NCBI RefSeq assembly: GCF_024294805.1
Contig: NZ_JANCLU010000010.1
Location: 1 to 64,000, forward strand
Source: Alsobacter ponti
Lineage (GTDB): Bacteria > Pseudomonadota > Alphaproteobacteria > Rhizobiales > Beijerinckiaceae
Direction: 5' to 3'
DNA: 64,000 nucleotides
Position numbers and translations under genes: made by a program. Under the pieces are notes generated by a model. That model did no database searches. It was given only the letters and a program-made list of their open reading frames with translations, and was not told the DNA's origin. This document shows positions 57,622-64,000 of this stretch, piece by piece (the first letter of the stretch is position 1; every line of letters begins with the position of its first letter).

Positions 57622-58896
57622 ATGAACGCTCCCACCCGGCCCCAGGCCCATGCCTCGCGCATCCAGCGCGTCGTGACGCCCGGCGGCGTCGAAGCCTGGC
57701 TGGTCGAGGACTACACCGTGCCGCTGGTGGCGCTGGAGTTCTCGATCCGCGGCGGCTCGTCGCAGGATCCCGAAGGAAAGCCGGGCACGGCCTATTTCCT
57801 CTCCGCCGTCCTCGACGAGGGCGCGGGGCCTTACAGCGCCGACGCCTTCCACGAGCGTCTCGACGAGTTCGCCATCGAGATGCGCTTCAACGCCGACCGC
57901 GACGGCCTTTCCGGCCATATGCGCACGCTGGTGAAGCACCGCGCCGAGGCGTTCGACATGCTGCGCCTCGCCCTGCGCGAGCCGCGCTTCGACGCGGAGG
58001 CGCTCGAACGGGTGCGCGCGCAGATCGAAGCGGGCATCCGCCACGAGATGAACGACCCGGATTCGATGGTCGGGCGGGCCTTCTTCGAGGTCGCCTACCC
58101 CGGCCATCCCTACGGACGCCCGGGCCACGGCACGCTGGAGAGCCTGCCGACCATCGGTCGCGACGATCTTGACGCCATGCGGCGGCGGCTGATCGCGCGC
58201 GACACGCTGAAGATCGGCGTGGTCGGCGCCATCGACGCCGCCGCGCTGGCGGCCGAGCTGGACAGCGTCTTCGCCGGACTGCCGGCCAAGGCCGAGCTGA
58301 CGCCGGTCCCGAACGTCGCGCCGCTCGGCGCGGGCACGCGCAAGGTCGTCGACCTCGCCATCCCGCAGTCCTCGGTCCGCTACGGCGCGGCCGGGATCAG
58401 CCGGCGCGACCCGGACTGGATTCCCGCCATCGTGGTCAACCACGTGCTCGGTGGCGGCGTCTTCTCCTCGCGCCTGTTCCGCGAGGTGCGCGAGAAGCGG
58501 GGCCTCGCCTATTCGGTGTGGTCGCAGCTCGCGCCGTTCGACCACTCCGCCCTGCATTTCGGCGGCACCTCGACCAAGAACGAGCGCGTCGCCGAGTCGA
58601 TGGCCATCATCGAGGAGCAGATCCGCTCGCTGGCCGAGGACGGCCCCACCGAGGAGGAGCTGGACAAGGCGCGCAAGTACCTGATCGGCTCCTACGCTCT
58701 CAACTTCGATACCTCGACCAAGATCGCCAGCCAGCTCGTCAGAATCCAGGTCGACGACCTGGGAATCGACTATATGGATCGGAGGAACGGCCTCGTGGCC
58801 GCCGTCACGCTGGAGGACGCCAGGCGCGCCGCGCGGCGGGTCTACGGCGACGGCAAGGTGCTGGTGGCCGTGGTGGGACGGCCCGCCGGGCTGTAG
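57622..58896 (+). CDS. M16 family protein, non-catalytic partner
   Basis: 424 residues. It aligns with M16 peptidases over the whole chain, but the HxxEH motif is replaced ([15 protein letters not shown]), so zinc cannot bind. The C-terminal R/Y-type segment of partner subunits ([20 protein letters not shown]) is well conserved. It probably forms a heterodimer with the preceding catalytic protein, as in mitochondrial processing peptidase and bacterial pairs. Confidence 0.9.
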   Translation: MNAPTRPQAHASRIQRVVTPGGVEAWLVEDYTVPLVALEFSIRGGSSQDPEGKPGTAYFLSAVLDEGAGPYSADAFHERLDEFAIEMRFNADRDGLSGHMRTLVKHRAEAFDMLRLALREPRFDAEALERVRAQIEAGIRHEMNDPDSMVGRAFFEVAYPGHPYGRPGHGTLESLPTIGRDDLDAMRRRLIARDTLKIGVVGAIDAAALAAELDSVFAGLPAKAELTPVPNVAPLGAGTRKVVDLAIPQSSVRYGAAGISRRDPDWIPAIVVNHVLGGGVFSSRLFREVREKRGLAYSVWSQLAPFDHSALHFGGTSTKNERVAESMAIIEEQIRSLAEDGPTEEELDKARKYLIGSYALNFDTSTKIASQLVRIQVDDLGIDYMDRRNGLVAAVTLEDARRAARRVYGDGKVLVAVVGRPAGL

Positions 58897-58918
58897 ACCG
58901 GCGTACAGAGGGGGCGGA

Positions 58919-60742
58919 ATGGCGGTTCGCAGGCTCGACCCTGTCCTGGTGGACCGCATCGCCGCCGGCGAGGTCGTCGAGCGGCCGGCCTCCGCCGTCA
59001 AGGAGCTTGTCGAGAACGCCCTGGACGCGGGCGCGCAGCGCATCGAGATCGTGCTCGAGGGCGGCGGGCGGCGGCTGATCCGGGTCGTCGACGACGGCGC
59101 CGGGATGAGCCCGGACGACCTCGGCCTCGCGGTGGAGCGCCACGCCACGTCCAAGCTGCCCGACGGCGACCTGTTCAACATCGCCACGCTCGGCTTTCGC
59201 GGCGAGGCGCTGCCCTCGATCGGCGCGGTGGCCCGGCTCTCCATTGCCACGCGCGGCGAGGGCGCTCCGCACGGCTCCGCCATCCTCGTCGACGCTGGGC
59301 TGAAGCATCCCGTGAAGCCCTGCGCGCTCGACCGGGGCACCCGCGTCGAGGTGGCCGACCTGTTCTTCGCCACCCCGGCGCGGCTGAAATTCCTGCGTTC
59401 GGACCGCGCCGAGGCGCAGGCCGTGGCGGATGTGGTGAAGCGTCTGGCCATGGCGCACCCGCAGGTGCGCTTCGCGCTCGCAGGCGAAGGCGCGCCGTCG
59501 CTCGACTACCCGACGCCGCCCGGCGAGGGCGGCCCGCGCCTCGCGGCCCGGCTCGGCCAGGTGCTCGGGCGCGACTTCGTGGCCAATTGCATCGCCATCG
59601 ACGCCGAGCGCGAGGAGGTCGGCATCGCGGGCTTCGCCGGCCTGCCGACCTTCCACCAGGCGACCGCGGGGTCGGTGCATCTCTTCGTCAACGGCCGGCC
59701 GGTGCGCGACAAGCTGCTGATCGGCGCGGTGAAGGCGGCCTATGCCGACGTCGTGCCGCATGGGCGACACCCTGCGGTGGCGCTGTTCGTTTCCTGCCCG
59801 GGGCGGGCGGTCGACGTCAACGTGCATCCGGGCAAGAGCGAGGTCCGCTTCCGCGAGCCCGGACTGGTGCGGGGGCTGGTGGTCGGCGCGCTCAAGCAGG
59901 CGCTGGCCGAGGCCGGGCATCGCGCCTCCAACACGGTGTCGGCGCGCACGCTGGACGCGCTGCGGCCGGGCGGTTCGGGGCGCTCCTTCCCGGCCTTCCA
60001 GGCGGCGCGGCCGCTGGCGTGGGACTGGCGCGCCTCGCCGAACGCGCCGGACTCGCCGCCCGGCCCGGGACTGGCCGAGATCGCCCAATCGGCCTTCGCG
60101 GCGCTGGCCGCCCCCTCCGCCGACGCCCGGGCCGACGCCGCGCCGGAACCCGACTCCGTCGCCGCCCCGCTCGGGGCCGCGCGGGCGCAACTCCATGAAA
60201 CCTATATCGTTTCCCAGACGCGCGACGGCATCGTCATCGTCGACCAGCACGCCGCGCACGAGCGGCTCGTCTACGAGCGGCTGAAACGCGAGCGGGCGGC
60301 TTCGGGGGTGGCGCGGCAGATCCTGCTGATCCCGGTGGTGGTGGACCTCGACCCCGTCGAGGCCGACCGGCTGGTCGACAGGGCCGGGCTGCTGGCCGGG
60401 CTGGGGCTCGTCGTCGAGCCGTTCGGGCCGGGGGCGGTGGCGGTCTCCGAGGTGCCGGCGGCGCTGGCGGGCGGAGACGTCGCCGGGCTGGTGCGCGACC
60501 TGGCGGAGAGCTTCGCCGAGTGGGGCGGGGCGCTGTCGCTGGAAGACCGGCTGGACCATGTGCTGGCGACTTTCGCCTGCCACCATAGCGTGCGGGCGGG
60601 GCGGCGGCTCAAGCCGGAGGAGATGAACGCCCTGCTGCGCGAGATGGAGGCGACGCCGTTCTCCGGCCAGTGCAATCACGGCCGACCGACCTATGTTGAA
60701 TTGAAACTCGCGGACATCGAGCGGCTTTTCGGTCGAAAATAG
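58919..60742 (+). CDS. mutL: DNA mismatch repair protein MutL
   Basis: 607 residues. The N-terminal GHKL ATPase shows [31 protein letters not shown] and [12 protein letters not shown]. The C-terminal domain keeps the endonuclease motif [12 protein letters not shown] (from Asp442), so this MutL is the nicking type, as expected in bacteria without MutH. It lies 22 bases after the M16 pair. Confidence 0.95.
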   Translation: MAVRRLDPVLVDRIAAGEVVERPASAVKELVENALDAGAQRIEIVLEGGGRRLIRVVDDGAGMSPDDLGLAVERHATSKLPDGDLFNIATLGFRGEALPSIGAVARLSIATRGEGAPHGSAILVDAGLKHPVKPCALDRGTRVEVADLFFATPARLKFLRSDRAEAQAVADVVKRLAMAHPQVRFALAGEGAPSLDYPTPPGEGGPRLAARLGQVLGRDFVANCIAIDAEREEVGIAGFAGLPTFHQATAGSVHLFVNGRPVRDKLLIGAVKAAYADVVPHGRHPAVALFVSCPGRAVDVNVHPGKSEVRFREPGLVRGLVVGALKQALAEAGHRASNTVSARTLDALRPGGSGRSFPAFQAARPLAWDWRASPNAPDSPPGPGLAEIAQSAFAALAAPSADARADAAPEPDSVAAPLGAARAQLHETYIVSQTRDGIVIVDQHAAHERLVYERLKRERAASGVARQILLIPVVVDLDPVEADRLVDRAGLLAGLGLVVEPFGPGAVAVSEVPAALAGGDVAGLVRDLAESFAEWGGALSLEDRLDHVLATFACHHSVRAGRRLKPEEMNALLREMEATPFSGQCNHGRPTYVELKLADIERLFGRK

Positions 60743-60762
60743 CGCCTTCATTGCGCCTCGAT

Positions 60763-60804
60763 CGAAACTTCGGATGCGGCCAAGCCCGAAAAGCGAAACT
60801 TCGG
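60763..60804. repeat. Short direct repeat between mutL and rsmD
   Basis: CGAAACTTCGG occurs at 60763-60773 and 60794-60804, in the 63-base gap between convergent genes. Each copy is itself partly self-complementary (CGAA..TTCG), so short hairpins are possible. Confidence 0.5.
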
Positions 60805-60805
60805 C

Positions 60806-61366
60806 TCAGTTCCGGTCGAACTCCGCGAAGACGACCCTGGTGTCGCCCTGCGCGCGGCTCTCGATCTCGCGGAAGCCGTCGGGCAGCGTCAGCTCCGCGT
60901 CCGCCGCCTCCTCCACCACCACCAGCGCGCCGGGCGCCAGCCACCCGCCCTCGCGCGCCGAGGCGAGCGCCGCCGGGGCGAGGTCCTTGCCGTAGGGCGG
61001 GTCGCAAAAGACCAGCGAGAAGGGCTGGCTGGGATGGACCGGGCCGAGCCTCGTGGCGTCGCGGCGAAACACCTTGGTGATGCCGGCGACGCCGAGCGCG
61101 TCGATGTTGGCGCGCAGCAGCGCCCGGCCCTCGGCGGAGTCGTCGACGAACTGGGCGAAGGCCGCCCCGCGCGACAGCGCCTCCAGGCCCAGCGCGCCCG
61201 TGCCGGCGAAGAGGTCGAGCACGCGGGCGTCGCGGGCCGGGTCCCCGTAGGCATGGGCGAGGACGTTGAAGATCGTCTCGCGCAGCCGGTCGGAGGTCGG
61301 ACGCACGGCCTGGCTTGTCGGGCCGGTCAGCGCCCGGCCCTTGAATCGCCCCCCGACGATCCGCAT
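60806..61366 (-). CDS. rsmD: 16S rRNA (guanine(966)-N2)-methyltransferase RsmD
   Basis: 186 residues. The SAM-binding motif VLDLFAGTGALGLEALSRGA and the catalytic motif CDPPYG are present, with the RsmD N-terminus MRIVGGRFKGRALTGP. It methylates G966 of 16S rRNA. It follows the pseudouridine synthase gene by 9 bases on the minus strand. Confidence 0.94.
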   Translation of the reverse strand: MRIVGGRFKGRALTGPTSQAVRPTSDRLRETIFNVLAHAYGDPARDARVLDLFAGTGALGLEALSRGAAFAQFVDDSAEGRALLRANIDALGVAGITKVFRRDATRLGPVHPSQPFSLVFCDPPYGKDLAPAALASAREGGWLAPGALVVVEEAADAELTLPDGFREIESRAQGDTRVVFAEFDRN

Positions 61367-61375
61367 CGGCCGTCC

Positions 61376-63844
61376 TCAGCGCGCCCGGGGCGGGCGCGGA
61401 CGCGCGCCGCCGCCGCCGCCGGGACGCGGCCCGCCGGGCCCGCGCGGCTTGCCGCCGGCCCCCTGCGGCCGGCTGCCCGGCTTGCCGTTGCGCGACGGAC
61501 GGTCACCGCCCGGCCTGTCGCCGCCTTGTCGCTCACCGCCGGGGCGGTCGCCACGCGGCTTGAAGCCGCCGGGGCGATCTCCGAAGGAGCGGCCGCCGGC
61601 CGGCCGCTCGCCCCTGGGGCGCTCGCCTCTTGGGCGCTCGCTTCCTGGGCGCTCACCGCCGGGTCGCTCGCCGCGCGGCCTGGACGGGCGATCGTCGGGC
61701 CGCTCGGCGCGGGCGCGCGGGGCGGCGTCTTCGGTCCACAGATTGCGGCGGGGCGCGGCGGTTGTCTCGGCCGGCGCATCGGCGCGCGGCCGGGCGGGAC
61801 GGCGCGCCGGCTCGCGGATCTCCGAGGCCGGGTCGCGCGGCACGCGCTCCACCTGCACGGCGCGGCCCCTTCGGTCGGTGACGTCGGGCCCGCGCTTGCG
61901 CGGCTTGTCGGCCCCCTCGGCGCGGGCCAGCTTCGGGTCGGCGCCGCGGCGGGGAATCTTGCCCTTGGGCGCCATCGCCTCGGTGTCCTCGGCGCGCCAC
62001 ACGCTGCGCAGCGGTTCGGTCGGGTGCCGGCGCGGCGGACGCGGCCGCTCCTCGGCGTGCTCGCGGCCGGCGTCGCGGCCGCGCTCGGGCCGCTCGCGGA
62101 AGCCCTCGCGCGGGGCGCGCGCCGGGCGCTCGCGCCGCTCGTCTCCGCGATCCCGGCCGCGGTCCTCGTGACGGCTCTCGCGACGCTCCTCGCGGGGCGC
62201 GGCTTGGCGGGGCGCGGCTTGGCGCGGGGCGGGCGGGCGAGTGCGGACGGCGGGGCGGTCCTCCTCGTCCTCGTCATAGACGAAGACCGGCGCCTCGAAG
62301 TCCACCTGCGCCTGCTCGGCCAGCTCGTCGCCGAGCTGGTCGGCGAGCACGCGCGTGCGCACCTCCTCGACCTCGCCTTCCGGCAGGTTGCCGAGCTGGA
62401 AGGGGCCGTAGGAGACGCGGATCAGCCGGTTCACCTGCAGCCCGAGGTGTTCGAGGATGCGCTTCACCTCGCGGTTCTTGCCCTCGCGCAGGCCGATGGT
62501 GAGCCAGACATTGTCGCCCTTCTCGCGCTCCAGCGCGGCGTCGACCGGGCCGTAGTGCATGCCGTCGATGGTCACGCCCGCGGCCAGCGCGTCGAGCCGG
62601 TCCTGGGAGATGCCGCCGAAGGCGCGCACGCGGTAGCGCCGCAGCCAGCCGGTTTCCGGCAGCTCCAGCACGCGCGACAGCCCGCCATCGTTGGTCAGCA
62701 GCAGCAGGCCCTCGGTGTTGATGTCGAGCCGGCCGACGGCGACGACGCGCGGCAGGCCGCGCGGCAGGCGCTCGAACACGGTGGTCCGGCCCTCGGGGTC
62801 GCGCGCCGTCGTCACCAGCCCGCGCGGCTTGTGGAACAGGAAGAGCCGCGTGCGCTCGCGCGAGGGCAGCTTCTGGCCGTCGACGGTGATGGCGTCGCTC
62901 GGCGTCACGTCGAGCGCCGGGCTGGAGATGGCCTGCCCGTTGACGGTGACGCGTCCCGCCTCGATCCAGGCCTCGGCGTCGCGGCGCGAGCACAGGCCGG
63001 CGCGCGCCATCACCTTGGCGATGCGCTCGGCGACCTCGCCGCGCGGCTTGGGCGCGTTGACGCGCGAGCCGCGCGCCGCGTCCTCGCGGCGGGCGCGGAC
63101 CGGCGACGCCTCGCCACGAGCCGGGCGCTCGTCGCGACGGGCGCGGAACGGGCGTTCGCCGCCCTGCGCGGGACGGTCGGCGCGTCGTGCGCGGAAGGGA
63201 CGTTCGCCGCCCTGCGCGGGACGGTCGTCGCGGCGTGCGCGGAAGGGACGTTCGCCGCCCTGCGCGGGGCGGTCGTCGCGGCGGGCGCGGAACGGGCGTT
63301 CGCCACCCTGGGCGGGACGGTCGTCGCGTCGGCCGCGTGGGGCGTCGCCCTGCGCGGGGCGGTCGTCACGACGCGCACGGAACGGGCGCTCGCCGCCCTG
63401 GGCCGGACGGTCGTCGGGCCGGGCGCGCCGGGCGTCTCCCTCGGCGGAACGCGCGCGGAACGGGCGCTCGCCGCCCTCGCGCTCGGCGCGTCCGCCGAAG
63501 CCTCCGCGTCCGCCCGCCGGGCGGTCACCACGGGGGCCGCCGGGGCGGAAGCCCTCGCGCGGCGCGCGGCCTTCGCCGGCCGGCCGGTTGTCGCGGTTTG
63601 GCCTCTCGCGCGGCGGTCCCGCATCACGGGGCCGGTCCTCACGTGGCCGGTCCTGGCGCGGCCTGTCATCGCGTGGCGCGCGGGCTTCGCGCGGCCTGTC
63701 GCCGCGCGGGGCGCGCTCGTCCGGGCCGCGCCGGAACGGCTTGTCGCCTCGCGCGCCGGGGCCGCCCGAGGTCGGTCGCGCGCCGCGCGATGCGGGAGGC
63801 CGGCCCTTGGAGCCGCCGCCGCCTTTTTTCGTCTTGTCGCTCAT
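61376..63844 (-). CDS. rluB: RsuA/RluB-family pseudouridine synthase with long repetitive basic arms
   Basis: 822 residues from ATG 63844. The conserved core is only about 240 residues: an S4 domain (AKVMARAGLCSRRDAEAWI, about 280-330) and the synthase domain with catalytic Asp374 in VGRLDINTEG. The N-terminal arm (about 1-270) and C-terminal arm (about 520-822) are almost wholly Arg, Gly, Pro, Asp and Glu; the N-terminal arm has 16-residue tandem units (ERPFRARRDDRPAQGG). The family normally has 240-300 residues, though long charged arms are frequent in Hyphomicrobiales. It pseudouridylates 23S rRNA; RluB fits context best, but RluE/F or RsuA activity is possible. Confidence 0.85.
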   Translation of the reverse strand: MSDKTKKGGGGSKGRPPASRGARPTSGGPGARGDKPFRRGPDERAPRGDRPREARAPRDDRPRQDRPREDRPRDAGPPRERPNRDNRPAGEGRAPREGFRPGGPRGDRPAGGRGGFGGRAEREGGERPFRARSAEGDARRARPDDRPAQGGERPFRARRDDRPAQGDAPRGRRDDRPAQGGERPFRARRDDRPAQGGERPFRARRDDRPAQGGERPFRARRADRPAQGGERPFRARRDERPARGEASPVRARREDAARGSRVNAPKPRGEVAERIAKVMARAGLCSRRDAEAWIEAGRVTVNGQAISSPALDVTPSDAITVDGQKLPSRERTRLFLFHKPRGLVTTARDPEGRTTVFERLPRGLPRVVAVGRLDINTEGLLLLTNDGGLSRVLELPETGWLRRYRVRAFGGISQDRLDALAAGVTIDGMHYGPVDAALEREKGDNVWLTIGLREGKNREVKRILEHLGLQVNRLIRVSYGPFQLGNLPEGEVEEVRTRVLADQLGDELAEQAQVDFEAPVFVYDEDEEDRPAVRTRPPAPRQAAPRQAAPREERRESRHEDRGRDRGDERRERPARAPREGFRERPERGRDAGREHAEERPRPPRRHPTEPLRSVWRAEDTEAMAPKGKIPRRGADPKLARAEGADKPRKRGPDVTDRRGRAVQVERVPRDPASEIREPARRPARPRADAPAETTAAPRRNLWTEDAAPRARAERPDDRPSRPRGERPGGERPGSERPRGERPRGERPAGGRSFGDRPGGFKPRGDRPGGERQGGDRPGGDRPSRNGKPGSRPQGAGGKPRGPGGPRPGGGGGARPRPPRAR
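63141..63440 (-). repeat. In-frame 48-base tandem repeats in rluB
   Basis: Units begin at 63141, 63189, 63237 and 63285 at exact 48-base spacing, with shorter degenerate units after. Each encodes a variant of ERPFRARRDDRPAQGG. Confidence 0.85.
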
Positions 63845-63898
63845 GTCCGGCTGATAGCAGAGTGCGGGCCGCGTTGCGAGCAGGACCACGATGAATCC

Positions 63899-64000
63899 AT
63901 GACAAAGCCGCCCTCCGACACACGCGACACCGCCGCCGGGCCGATGGCGCTGGCGCTGGAGCAGGCGCGCGCGGCGGCGGGGCGCGGCGAGGTGCCGGTG
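63899..64000 (+). CDS. tadA: tRNA-specific adenosine deaminase TadA, partial (5' end only)
   Basis: Only 34 codons are in the window, from ATG 63899. The segment MALALEQARAAAGRGEVPV is the highly conserved N-terminal helix of TadA, just before the strand leading to the zinc site. TadA makes inosine at the wobble base of tRNA-Arg. Divergence from rluB is a common arrangement in Hyphomicrobiales. The zinc and catalytic residues lie outside the window. Confidence 0.78.
   Translation, partial: MTKPPSDTRDTAAGPMALALEQARAAAGRGEVPV

Noticed and set aside
63141-63440. Regular 48-base repeats as a CRISPR array
   Set aside because: The repeats are contiguous, without unique spacers, and translate in frame to a 16-residue unit of the pseudouridine synthase arm.

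Overview
The window is a compact, gene-dense piece of a very GC-rich alphaproteobacterial chromosome, most likely from the order Hyphomicrobiales (Rhizobiales). This rests on a PdhS-type cell-cycle kinase, dispersed chemotaxis genes with CtrA-like boxes, a CIRCE-controlled groESL pair, phasin genes with PhaR-like operators, hisS/hisZ/hisG grouped together, and the rsmD-rluB-tadA order at the right edge. Family-level placement is not attempted. I saw no phage, insertion sequence, CRISPR array, rRNA or tRNA gene. Most intergenic gaps are short; the longer ones are described where they hold something.

Left part (1-8.2 kb): a Lys/Ala/Pro-rich protein cut by the window edge, a phasin, the PdhS-like kinase, an acyl-CoA dehydrogenase and a large fusion of an NDP-forming acyl-CoA synthetase with a GNAT acetyltransferase. 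The phasin promoter and the promoter region of the fusion gene share a TGC..TGCA dyad, which suggests one PHB-linked regulator. Next (8.2-18.5 kb) is a hydroxy-acid oxidation block: lutABC for L-lactate, a DUF3422 membrane protein, a small periplasmic cytochrome c, a LysR regulator and glcDEF for glycolate. Glyoxylate from GlcDEF can be used by the malate synthase AceB at 25.6 kb.

From 18.5 to 29.6 kb lies a motility and chemotaxis region: a CheY-like receiver with an Hpt-like partner that lacks its histidine, two paralogous PAS-containing chemoreceptors ending in CheR/CheB-tether pentapeptides, CheW, FliG and a CheZ-like phosphatase. A separate CheY is at 48.7 kb. TTAA-N7-TTAA-like boxes precede pdhS, fliG, cheZ and cheY and suggest CtrA control. 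AceB, a DUF2076 protein and a LOG-family protein are interspersed.

From 29.7 to 42.7 kb are a GNAT protein, a DMT exporter, groES-groEL (CIRCE, promoter and terminator visible, with a decayed duplicate of the groEL 3' end downstream), a BacA/SbmA-like ABC transporter, a META-domain protein, hisG, hisZ, an M23 peptidase, hisS and an omega-amino-acid aminotransferase. From 43 to 51.4 kb are a three-gene MacB/LolCDE-type ABC exporter, a small copper-chaperone-like protein, a membrane protein with a degenerate EAL domain, an HAD hydrolase, cheY, phaJ, ribF and a small exported protein. The right part (51.7-64 kb) is housekeeping: ileS, lspA, an exported protein, a pair of M16 peptidases (one catalytic, one not), mutL, rsmD, a pseudouridine synthase with long repetitive basic arms, and the start of tadA. 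No single locus is clearly a new system. The best leads are the shared PhaR-like operators, the CtrA-like boxes, the groEL tail duplication and the degenerate signalling proteins.
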